Made by a program: the position numbers and the translations under genes. A model generated the notes under the pieces. It had not been told where the DNA came from, ran no database searches, and worked only from the letters and a program-made list of their open reading frames with translations. A stretch of DNA of 64,000 bases from Hyalangium versicolor (GTDB lineage: Bacteria > Myxococcota > Myxococcia > Myxococcales > Myxococcaceae), in assembly GCF_020103695.1 (NCBI RefSeq), contig NZ_JAHXBF010000005.1, forward strand, positions 372,001 through 436,000, read 5' to 3'. Below, piece by piece: positions 1 to 7,637 of the stretch (the first letter of the stretch is position 1; each line of letters starts with the position of its first letter).

Positions 1-2
1 TT

Positions 3-647
3 CATCTGAGACCCGAACTCGACCTCGAATTCACTCTCGCCACCCTGCGCCAGCGTTCCCTTGTCTTCACTCCTATTCCCATCCAGTTCGATCCCGATGT
101 GGCCGACATCCTGTCCTGGGAGGTGGAACTGCGAGGCCTCGCGAACAAGCGTCAGAACGTCGAACTCTTCAACCGATACTGTCCTCCCCCCATCTCCGAG
201 TGGCTGCCTGCGTCGCAGGCTCCTGAGCCGGACGTGGAAGATGTCAAGGCCGCCATCGACTCCTTTGCGAGCGTCTACGCCGAGCAGCTCATCGCCCTGT
301 TCCACAAGGAAGAGCCGGTCGTCATGGACGGGACTGTCGAAGCCCTGCCCCGCATGGATTTCCGCCTCTGGCACTTCCAGTGGGCGAAGAACCTGAGCCC
401 CGAACAGCGAGAGACGCTTGTGACCGCGCTGGGGGGATGGCTGGGTCGGTACCTGGTGGACCTGCTTGGTGGACGATGGGTGCCGCGCCGCAGGTTGGAG
501 GAAACCGCCGTCATCATTGGTGATAGGGCATGGCTTCCCTTCCTGCGGGCGCGCCATGCTCTCCAGAATGTGGATGCCCCACTCGACTACTCCTGCTCGC
601 AACTCTTCCGCGAGGCCCAGCGTCTTGCAGGGCAGAAGCCCCCCTGA
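3..647 (+). CDS. Hypothetical protein, 5' end outside the window
   Basis: The reading frame is open from the first bases to a TGA at 645-647 and shows no convincing start in the window; a GTG at 99 is possible, but the frame upstream of it still reads as ordinary protein. About 214 residues are visible. The product looks soluble, with no signal peptide or membrane segment. It is rich in Trp, Leu and Arg helices, with a central helical stretch around the Trp-His-Phe-Gln-Trp residues. I do not recognise a family. It points the same way as the DUF1206 gene 112 bases downstream, but nothing ties the two together functionally. Confidence 0.6.
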   Translation, partial: HLRPELDLEFTLATLRQRSLVFTPIPIQFDPDVADILSWEVELRGLANKRQNVELFNRYCPPPISEWLPASQAPEPDVEDVKAAIDSFASVYAEQLIALFHKEEPVVMDGTVEALPRMDFRLWHFQWAKNLSPEQRETLVTALGGWLGRYLVDLLGGRWVPRRRLEETAVIIGDRAWLPFLRARHALQNVDAPLDYSCSQLFREAQRLAGQKPP

Positions 648-759
648 GCGCCCTGCCCACGCGTGCTCGCCTGGCGCACGACCAGTCGGGCACGCGCTGA
701 CGCGAAGGGTCTCCGTGAGCACCGTTAGGGGCACGACACCATCCATGCAGGAGGGGGAG

Positions 760-1653
760 ATGTCGACGCTGAACGTGACGCGAGGGCCCGACTGGCAGCG
801 GATGTCCCAGAATGTCCGAGCCTCGGCACATGGAGGTTGGGTCGAGCGCTGCGCACGACTCGGTTTCACGGCCCAGGGAGTCGTCTACACCATCATCGGC
901 TACCTGGCTCTGCGGCTCGCGCTCGGTGCAGGAGGCGGCCAAACCACCGACGCTCACGGCGCCATCGAGCGCGTTGCCGATCAGCCCTTCGGCGTGTTCC
1001 TCCTCGCCCTGCTCACCGTCGGCCTTGCTGCCTTCGTCACATGGCGCTGGGTGCAAGCCCTCGTCGATCCCGAACACGAGGCCTCGCACGGCAAGGCCCT
1101 CGTCAAGCGCGTGGGCTGGTTCATCAGCGGTGCCATCTACGCCGGGCTCGCGGCCAACGCCGTGAGGCGCATCCTCGGCCGCGCGCACCCTGGTGGCGAC
1201 AGCGCTCGCAGCTGGACGGCGAAAGCCCTCAGCCAACCCATGGGACAGGTGTTCGTCGCCATCGTCGGGCTGATCATCATCGGCTACGCCGTGAAGGAAC
1301 TTCACAGCGCATACACCACGCATTTCCGCGACAAGCTCGACCTTCAAGGCCTCACCGCGCGCCACTCCAGCACCATCGTTCAGCTGTGCCGCTTTGGACT
1401 GGCAGCCCGCGGCGGCGTGTTCCTCCTCATCGGAGGCTTCCTCGGAAGCGCTGCCCTCCACTCGAACGCTCGAGAGGCCAAGGGGCTCGGCGAAGCGCTG
1501 GCCACCCTGGCCCGCCAGCCCCACGGCGCCGTGCTCCTGGGGGTCGCCGCGGCCGGGCTCCTCGCCTACGCGCTCTACCTCTTCCTCCTCGCTCGCTACC
1601 AGCGCATCGGCCCCTCTAATCAGGCTCAGCACCAAGTTTCAGCCTACCGGTGA
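760..1653 (+). CDS. DUF1206 family integral membrane protein
   Basis: A 297-residue protein with six hydrophobic segments near residues 38-56, 78-98, 117-138, 163-181, 213-233 and 256-279, arranged as three repeated two-helix units. Each unit begins with an Arg/Gly-rich start such as GFTAQGVVYTIIGYLALR or GLAARGGVFLLIGGF. That threefold pattern is typical of DUF1206, a family of inner-membrane proteins of unknown function. The ATG at 760 was chosen because GGAGGGGGAG lies just upstream; an in-frame ATG at 745 would add five residues and lie upstream of that ribosome site. The frame is also open upstream, but that part reads as noise. No partner gene is evident. Confidence 0.85.
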   Translation: MSTLNVTRGPDWQRMSQNVRASAHGGWVERCARLGFTAQGVVYTIIGYLALRLALGAGGGQTTDAHGAIERVADQPFGVFLLALLTVGLAAFVTWRWVQALVDPEHEASHGKALVKRVGWFISGAIYAGLAANAVRRILGRAHPGGDSARSWTAKALSQPMGQVFVAIVGLIIIGYAVKELHSAYTTHFRDKLDLQGLTARHSSTIVQLCRFGLAARGGVFLLIGGFLGSAALHSNAREAKGLGEALATLARQPHGAVLLGVAAAGLLAYALYLFLLARYQRIGPSNQAQHQVSAYR

Positions 1654-1750
1654 GATTGGGTTGGATTTTGACGCGACGCACCATAAGCTTGCGTTCCCCT
1701 GCTTTCGCGATTTGCCGTAAACAAGGGGAAGCACACCTTCGGGGGCGTTC

Positions 1751-3931
1751 ATGCTTCAGCCGCGAGGTCAGGGGGGAAGACCGAAGCCCGATGAAGAAGG
1801 GCGCCTGAGGGCGCTCCACCGACACCTCCTCAATGAGGAGCCCGATCCCGAGTACGACGCCATCGTCCAGCTCGCGGCGGCGATCTGCGAGGTGCCGATC
1901 GCACTCGTCACCCTGGTCGACCGGGATCAGCTGCGGTTCAAGGCCCAGGTCGGCCTGTCGAGAATCCCCCAGGTCGAGCGCAAGGACTCCTTCTGCAGCC
2001 GCGTCGTCGAACAGGACGGCCTCTTCCTCATCGAGGACACGCAGGCCGACCCACGCTTCCAGGACCACCTCAGCGTCCGAGGCGAACCCCACATCCGCTT
2101 CTACGCCGGCACGCCACTGCACACCGAGGAGGGTTTCCGGATCGGCGTGCTCTGCATCATCGATCATGTCCCACGCCAGCTGACCGCCGTACAGCTGCGC
2201 TCCCTGGAGCAGTTGGGGCGCCAGATCGAAACCCACTTCCGCCTGCGCCTCCAACTGCTCCAGGCGCACGAACGCAACGCCGAGCTGGAACAATCCCGCT
2301 TGCGCCAGCTCTCGCTCACCGAGACGCTCGAAGCGGAGATCCAGGAGCGTCAGCGTGTCGAGCAGGAACTGCGCACCCAGCGAGAGGTGCTGAGCAGCGT
2401 CCTCAGCCACATTCCCCACTCGGTGTTCTGGAAGGACCGCAGCGGAACCTTCCTGGGCTGCAACGATGCGTTCGCACGCCGGTTCGGGTACGCCTCGCCC
2501 CGAGACCTCCTTGGGAGGACGGACCACGACTTCGGCTTGCCGCTCGAGCAGGTCCAGGCGTTCCGCCGCGATGATCTGGAGGTGATGGACAGCGGCCGCC
2601 CGAAGCTCGACATCGAGGAACCCGTCCGAAGCAAGGAGGGAATGGATCGCTGGCTGCTGACGAGCAAGGTGCCTCTGCGCAACGCGGAGGGGATGGTGAC
2701 GTCCGTGCTGGGCATCTTCACGGACATCACCGAGCGCCGGGAGCAGGAGGCCGAACTCCAGCAGGCCCTGCGCAAGGCCGAGGTCTACGCCGCTCGCCTG
2801 GAGTCCATGGTCTATGAGGCGCGCGCACGCACCCGCCGCCTCATGGAGGTGTCGCTGGACGCCGTCTTCGTGCTCGACGTGGATGGGCGCATCGTCGAGG
2901 CCAACCCGGTGGCCCAGCACCTCCTGGGGCTCGAGCCCGAAACGCTCGTGGGCCGCCCCTTCGACTCCCTGGCCCCCGAGCCGGAGCAGCTCTCCCTGAG
3001 GAAGGCCCTGGCCCAGCTGCGCCCTCACGGGACGATGCGCCTGGATGATCAGGGTCTACTCACCGCGAAGGGCAACCGCCTGGCCGTGCAACTGCTCGGG
3101 TCGGTCCAGGACGAGGGCGAGTTCCTGCGCCTGCTCATCGTCGCGCATGATCTCACGGAGCGCCGGCGCTTGGAGCAGCAGGGCATCCAGAACGATCGCT
3201 TGGCCGCCATGGGCGTGCTGGCCGCGGGCATCGCCCACGAGATCAACAACCCCACGGCCTACGTACTCAGCAACCTCGACTTCCTGCGGCAGTGGCGAGA
3301 CGATCTGGAACAGCACCTCGCGTCGCTGCCCGCGCTGCCGGACCCCTTGAAAGACGGGCTCGCCGAGACGCGCCAGATCCTCGCGGACTGTATCGACGGG
3401 TGCGCCCGCATCCAGGACATCGTCCGCGGCATGCGCCACCTGTCCCATCAGGGCCACCCCGACGAGCAGATGCTCATCGACGTGCACACCACCCTGGACT
3501 CGGTGCTGAACATCTCCCAGGGCGAGCTGAAGCACACGGCGAGGCTGGAGAAGGACTACGGCCCGGAGCTGCCACTCATCCTGGGCAGCGAGGGACGGCT
3601 GGGCCAGGTGTTCCTCAACCTCATCATCAATGCCATCCAGGCCATGAGGCCCGGCGTGCCGCGTGACAACCTGCTGCGCGTGCGCACCCGAGCCGACGAG
3701 CGCCACGTGCGCATCGACATCTCCGACACGGGCCACGGCATCCCCAAGGAAGCCCTGCCCCACATCTTCGATCCCTTCTTCACCACCAAGCCGGCGGGCG
3801 TGGGCACGGGCCTCGGCCTGTCCATCAGCTACGCCATCATCCAGAAGATGGGCGGAGAGATGAGGGTGGAGACTCAGGTGGGCAAGGGCACGACCTTCTT
3901 CCTGCTGCTGCCCATCCACGAGCCGGCCTGA
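1751..3931 (+). CDS. GAF-PAS-PAS sensor histidine kinase
   Basis: A soluble 726-residue sensor kinase with no membrane segment. Order of parts: GAF domain (about 30-165), a charged coiled coil (166-212), PAS 1 (about 215-330, ending in DITERREQE), a second helix, PAS 2 (about 358-475), HisKA with the phosphoacceptor His496 in GIAHEINNP, and HATPase_c with N box NLIINAIQAM, G1 DTGHGI, F box DPFFTTKP and G2 GTGLGLSISY. All catalytic motifs are intact. The ATG follows GGGGGCG in a 97-base leader. There is no receiver domain and no adjacent response regulator, so it is an orphan kinase, which is common in myxobacteria. Ligand and output are unknown. Confidence 0.93.
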   Translation: MLQPRGQGGRPKPDEEGRLRALHRHLLNEEPDPEYDAIVQLAAAICEVPIALVTLVDRDQLRFKAQVGLSRIPQVERKDSFCSRVVEQDGLFLIEDTQADPRFQDHLSVRGEPHIRFYAGTPLHTEEGFRIGVLCIIDHVPRQLTAVQLRSLEQLGRQIETHFRLRLQLLQAHERNAELEQSRLRQLSLTETLEAEIQERQRVEQELRTQREVLSSVLSHIPHSVFWKDRSGTFLGCNDAFARRFGYASPRDLLGRTDHDFGLPLEQVQAFRRDDLEVMDSGRPKLDIEEPVRSKEGMDRWLLTSKVPLRNAEGMVTSVLGIFTDITERREQEAELQQALRKAEVYAARLESMVYEARARTRRLMEVSLDAVFVLDVDGRIVEANPVAQHLLGLEPETLVGRPFDSLAPEPEQLSLRKALAQLRPHGTMRLDDQGLLTAKGNRLAVQLLGSVQDEGEFLRLLIVAHDLTERRRLEQQGIQNDRLAAMGVLAAGIAHEINNPTAYVLSNLDFLRQWRDDLEQHLASLPALPDPLKDGLAETRQILADCIDGCARIQDIVRGMRHLSHQGHPDEQMLIDVHTTLDSVLNISQGELKHTARLEKDYGPELPLILGSEGRLGQVFLNLIINAIQAMRPGVPRDNLLRVRTRADERHVRIDISDTGHGIPKEALPHIFDPFFTTKPAGVGTGLGLSISYAIIQKMGGEMRVETQVGKGTTFFLLLPIHEPA

Positions 3932-3984
3932 CTCACACTCCCAGTCAAGCGCTCACCCTCCCCCCCTTGCGCGACACGTGCGCA

Positions 3985-4004
3985 TTGGTTAAAGCATTCA
4001 CCAA
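3985..4004. promoter_or_regulatory. Probable TetR operator abutting the tetR start
   Basis: The 20 bases TTGGTTAAAGCATTCACCAA form a near-palindrome; 16 of 20 positions are symmetric, with TTGGT and ACCAA arms and a GC centre. It ends at the base before the tetR ATG at 4005. Size and position suit an autoregulatory operator for the TetR dimer that also controls the efflux genes. There is no other repressor gene nearby. The assignment is inference from symmetry and position. Confidence 0.6.
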
Positions 4005-4628
4005 ATGAATCCGCGTTCAAAATCCGAACGGCCCCTCAAGGAGCGCCTCCGGGAAGCTGTCCGAGAAGAGATCCTGGCCTCCGCCGAGCGCGTGTTCGGG
4101 GAGCGGGGCCTGCAGGGAGCGAAGATGGAGGAGATCGCGCTCGGGGCCGGAGTCTCGGTGGGCACGCTCTACAACCACTTCGAGGATCGCGAGGCCCTGC
4201 TAGGCGCGCTGATGGACGAGCGCCGCGCCGAGATCAGGGCTCGACTGGATGAAGTGCTGGAGCAGACGCGTGCCGAGTCGTTCCGGGATCAGCTCACCCA
4301 GTTCCTGAGCGTGTACCTGGATCACTTCGGGCGTCACCGGGCCTTCTTCACCATGCTGGTCGACGACGAGCTGCGCTCGGGCCGGGGGCGCATGCGCGGC
4401 CAGACGGCCCTCAAGGAGATCACGGCCCGCCATGGGCTGCTCGTGGAGCGAGGGCTCGAGCAGGGGGCGCTCCGGAAGGAAGACGCGACGCTCTACCCCG
4501 CTCTCCTCGTGGGCTTCCTCAAGGGCTTCTTCACCTACGCCGTGCAGGACGAGGCGCAGGCCATCTCTCCCACGCTGGTGGAGGCCATGGTTCGAACCTT
4601 TCTCGAAGGCGCAGGTGCACGCAAATGA
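4005..4628 (+). CDS. TetR/AcrR family repressor of the efflux operon
   Basis: A 207-residue repressor. Residues 20-66 form the TetR N-terminal three-helix unit, with the recognition helix in GVSVGTLYNHFEDREALL. The rest is a variable helical ligand-binding region. It is expected to bind DNA as a dimer and release it when an exported compound binds. The ATG at 4005 is fixed by the HTH; no Shine-Dalgarno sequence lies in front of it because the operator fills that space, so the mRNA may be leaderless. Its last four bases overlap the next gene (ATGA), so it is translationally coupled to the MFS pump and almost certainly regulates it and itself. Confidence 0.92.
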   Translation: MNPRSKSERPLKERLREAVREEILASAERVFGERGLQGAKMEEIALGAGVSVGTLYNHFEDREALLGALMDERRAEIRARLDEVLEQTRAESFRDQLTQFLSVYLDHFGRHRAFFTMLVDDELRSGRGRMRGQTALKEITARHGLLVERGLEQGALRKEDATLYPALLVGFLKGFFTYAVQDEAQAISPTLVEAMVRTFLEGAGARK

Positions 4629-6244
4629 GTGCCGCAGCAATCACAGCACCCACAGCCGTGGGGTTGTCGCGTCCTCCCCCCGTGAACAAGTGGCTCGTCA
4701 CTCTGTCGATCTCGTTCGGCACGCTGATGGGAGCCATCGACGCGTCCATCGTGAACGTCGCGCTGCCGCACATCCGAGGCGCGGTGGGCGCCACGGTCCA
4801 GGAGATCACCTGGATCAGCACCGCCTACTCCATTGCCCTGGTGCTCGTGATGCCGCTCACCGGCTTCCTCGGGCGCCTGTTTGGACAGAAGAACGTCTAC
4901 CTCTTCTGCCTCGTGCTCTTCCTGGTCGGATCGGCGCTCTGTGGTGTGGCGACATCCCTGCCAGCGCTGGTCTTCTTCCGCGTCCTGCAAGGCCTGGGAG
5001 CCGGAGCGCTCCAACCCACGGAGCAGGCCATCCTCCGTCAGACGTTCCCTCCCAAGGAGCAGGGCATGGCCATGGCCCTCTTCGGCATGGCCGTCATGCT
5101 GGGGCCGGCGATCGGCCCTACGCTGGGCGGCTACATCGTCGATCACTGGCACTGGTCGTGGATCTTCTTCATCAACCTGCCGATCGGCGCGCTGGGCCTG
5201 TTCATGGTCGCCAACTTCGTCCACGAGGATCCGGAGATCCGCGCGGCCAACCAGAAGATGGCCACGGCGCAGCGCCAGAACATCGACTGGTGGGGCATCG
5301 GCCTGCTGGCCGTGTCCATGTCCACGCTCGTCTACTGCCTGGAGGAAGGTTCCGCCCACGACTGGTTCCAGTCCAAGCTCATCGTTGGCTGCTTCCTGGT
5401 GGCGGCCTTCACGCTCGCCGCGCTCATCATCCGTGAGAGCACGGCTCCGGCCCCGGCAGTGAACGTGCGGCTGTTCCGCGATCCGGTGTTCCTGTCCGGC
5501 ACTGTCATTGGCGGGCTCATGTTCGCCATGCTGATGGCCAACATGTTCCTGCTGCCCATCTTCATGCAGGAATTGCTCGGGTTCACCGCGACACAGTCGG
5601 GCATGGCGCTGATGCCTCGCGTGCTGGTGATGATGGTGGCGGTGCCCATCGTCGGCCGCATCCACAACAAGTTCCCGCCCCGCCTGATCGTCAGCGTGGG
5701 CGTGCTGCTGGTGGCGTATGGCTCGCTGCTGATGAGCCACCTCACGCTCCAGTCCGGCGCGGGGCAGGTCATCGGAGCCCTGGCCTTCCAGGGCGTGGGA
5801 TTCGCGTGCCTCTTCGTGCCGCTGACGACGATCGCGCTGTCGAACGTGCCCAAGCACCTGATGCCCGACGCCACGGGGCTCAACTCGCTGGTGCGTCAGC
5901 TGGGCGGCGCCATCGGCCTGGCGGTCTTCGGGAGCTTGATCAACCACAACGCGACCATTGCCCGCGCGGGAATCGCCGCGCATGTCACCGAGACGAACCC
6001 CCTGGCCCAGCAACGGCTGCTGATGGTGCAGCAGGGGCTCATGGCGCGTGGCTTCGATGCGCAGACCGCCCACCAGGCCGCGATCGCCAACGTCTATGGA
6101 GCGGTCACCCGCCAGTCCATGGTCCTCTCCTTCGACAAGCTCTTCCTCCTGGCTGGCATCCTGTTCCTGGTGGTGATGCCTTTGCTCGTCTTCCTCAAGT
6201 CCAACCGCGGCGGACCCGCCGCTGACATTCACATCGAGGCGTGA
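4625..6244 (+). CDS. DHA2 (EmrB/QacA) MFS multidrug efflux pump
   Basis: A 539-residue inner-membrane transporter. Hydrophobic segments run along the whole length in the 14-TM arrangement of the DHA2 family. Typical features include an early GTLMGAIDASIVNVALPHI segment (TM1, motif D1), GRLFGQKNVYL in the TM2-3 loop, and RVLQGLGAGALQPTEQAIL, with motif C-like GPAIGPTLGGYIVDHWHWSWIF split over TM5. It would export drugs or other amphipathic compounds using the proton gradient. It starts at an ATGA overlap with tetR and is followed directly by an EmrA-type adaptor, so the pair forms an EmrAB-like pump needing an outer-membrane TolC partner encoded elsewhere. The substrate is unknown. Confidence 0.93.
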   Translation: MSAAAITAPTAVGLSRPPPVNKWLVTLSISFGTLMGAIDASIVNVALPHIRGAVGATVQEITWISTAYSIALVLVMPLTGFLGRLFGQKNVYLFCLVLFLVGSALCGVATSLPALVFFRVLQGLGAGALQPTEQAILRQTFPPKEQGMAMALFGMAVMLGPAIGPTLGGYIVDHWHWSWIFFINLPIGALGLFMVANFVHEDPEIRAANQKMATAQRQNIDWWGIGLLAVSMSTLVYCLEEGSAHDWFQSKLIVGCFLVAAFTLAALIIRESTAPAPAVNVRLFRDPVFLSGTVIGGLMFAMLMANMFLLPIFMQELLGFTATQSGMALMPRVLVMMVAVPIVGRIHNKFPPRLIVSVGVLLVAYGSLLMSHLTLQSGAGQVIGALAFQGVGFACLFVPLTTIALSNVPKHLMPDATGLNSLVRQLGGAIGLAVFGSLINHNATIARAGIAAHVTETNPLAQQRLLMVQQGLMARGFDAQTAHQAAIANVYGAVTRQSMVLSFDKLFLLAGILFLVVMPLLVFLKSNRGGPAADIHIEA

Positions 6245-6249
6245 TCTCC

Positions 6250-7506
6250 ATGTCATCCGAAGCCACTGCATCCCAACCCCTCCCCGCCGCCCCGACTCCC
6301 CTGCCCTCCGCGGCCTCCGCGGCCAACCGGGCCGCGAAAGGCAAACGCGCCTTCTTCGTCCTCGGAGGCATCGCCGCGGCGGTGATCCTCGCCATCGGCG
6401 GCTACGCTCTGCTCACCCATGGCCAGGAGACCACTGACGACGCCCAGATCGAAGCGGACGTGGTCCCCATCTCCGCGCGGGTGAGCGGCGCCGTGCTGAA
6501 CGTCCCCGTGAAGGACAACCAGACGGTGAAGGCTGGCGACGTCCTGGTGGAACTGGACCCCGTGGACCTGCAGGCCCGCTTGGATCAGGCGCAAGCGGAG
6601 TTGGCCACGGCGAAGGCCCAGGCGGACGCGGCGCGCGCGCAGGAGCAGGTGGCGAGCGCGAACGCCAAGGGCGGCCTCCACAGCGCCAAGGCGGTTTTGT
6701 CTGGCTCCTCGGTGGCCGTGTCGAGCGCGGAGGCCCAGGTGAGTGTGGCGCAGGCGGCGCTCGAGCGAGCGAAGACCGAGGCTCACCGCACCGAGCTGGA
6801 GCTGACCCGCTTCAAGCAGCTGCGCGACGCGGGCGCCATCGCCCAGCAGCAGTTGGACAACTCCCAGGCGGGATATGACTCGGCGCAGGCGGCGCTCTCC
6901 CAGGCCAACGCGAACCTGCTGGCCGCGCAGGAGGCCCGGCGGGGCGCTGTCTCCAAGGTGGCCGAGGCAGAGGGCCGCGTGGCACAGACGGAGAACGTGG
7001 ATGCGCAGGTGGCGGCGGCGCACGCGGCCACCGAGCTGGCCGAGGCCCGGGTGAAAGCGTCTCAGGCGGCCCTGACGCTCGCGGAGAACCAGGTGAACTA
7101 CACGAAGATCATCGCGCCCACGGACGGCATCGTGTCCAAGCTGGGCGTCCACGCGGGCCAGCTTGTCAGCGTGGGCACTCCGGTCGCGGAGCTCGTGCCC
7201 GCGCAGACGTACGTGGTGGCCAACTTCAAGGAGACACAGATCGGCGAGATGCACCCGGGCGATCGCGTGAAGGTCGAGATCGATGCCTTCCCGGGCCACG
7301 ATCTGGAGGGCCAGGTGGAGAGCCTGTCGGCGGGCACGGGCGCTCGGTTCTCGCTGCTGCCGCCAGATAACGCGTCTGGCAACTTCGTGAAGGTGGTGCA
7401 GCGTGTCCCGGTGCGCGTGGCCTGGAAGGCCCCGCCAGACATTGCTTTGCGCGCGGGCCTCTCGGCGGAGGTCACCGTCTACGTGGGGAGCGCTGGCAAG
7501 AAGTAA
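6250..7506 (+). CDS. EmrA/HlyD family membrane fusion protein
   Basis: A 418-residue periplasmic adaptor. It has a short cytoplasmic N-terminus, one membrane anchor (about 38-57), a biotinyl-lipoyl-like segment with TTDDAQIEADVVPISARVSG, a long Ala/Gln-rich alpha-hairpin (about 110-280) and a C-terminal beta-barrel region. TTDDAQ is a hallmark of the EmrA branch. It bridges the MFS pump at 4625 to an outer-membrane channel. The ATG at 6250 was preferred over a GTG at 6241 that overlaps the pump's stop codon, because GAGG at 6236-6239 is ten bases from the ATG and only one from the GTG. Last gene of the tetR operon. Confidence 0.92.
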   Translation: MSSEATASQPLPAAPTPLPSAASAANRAAKGKRAFFVLGGIAAAVILAIGGYALLTHGQETTDDAQIEADVVPISARVSGAVLNVPVKDNQTVKAGDVLVELDPVDLQARLDQAQAELATAKAQADAARAQEQVASANAKGGLHSAKAVLSGSSVAVSSAEAQVSVAQAALERAKTEAHRTELELTRFKQLRDAGAIAQQQLDNSQAGYDSAQAALSQANANLLAAQEARRGAVSKVAEAEGRVAQTENVDAQVAAAHAATELAEARVKASQAALTLAENQVNYTKIIAPTDGIVSKLGVHAGQLVSVGTPVAELVPAQTYVVANFKETQIGEMHPGDRVKVEIDAFPGHDLEGQVESLSAGTGARFSLLPPDNASGNFVKVVQRVPVRVAWKAPPDIALRAGLSAEVTVYVGSAGKK

Positions 7507-7596
7507 CGGAAACTTCACACCGCGTCATGGTAAGCAGGGCCGCTCTGGTTGAAGCGAGCCTTTGTCCTGACGCGGCTCCCAATCGCTGACTCGCCT

Positions 7597-7627
7597 CCGC
7601 CAGACGCCACAACGCGTCGTCTGGCGG
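7597..7627 (+). repeat. Perfect 10-bp hairpin before the protease start
   Basis: CCGCCAGACG at 7597-7606 pairs perfectly with CGTCTGGCGG at 7618-7627 across an 11-base loop. The 3' arm runs into GGGGG just before the TTG start at 7638, so the structure would partly bury the ribosome site of the protease gene. There is no T-tract, so it is not a standard terminator for the efflux operon. It could be a translational control element or a folded leader. Confidence 0.5.
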
Positions 7628-7637
7628 GGGAAACATC

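Noticed and set aside
1660..1690. TTGGAT-17-TAAGCT as promoter of the histidine kinase
   Set aside because: Both boxes match the consensus at only about half the positions; not better than chance in this leader.
4535..6271. Long minus-strand open frame across the MFS and tetR genes, His/Gln/Glu-rich
   Set aside because: It is the antisense of a clear 14-TM transporter; residue content is typical of a GC-rich shadow frame and no motif is seen.
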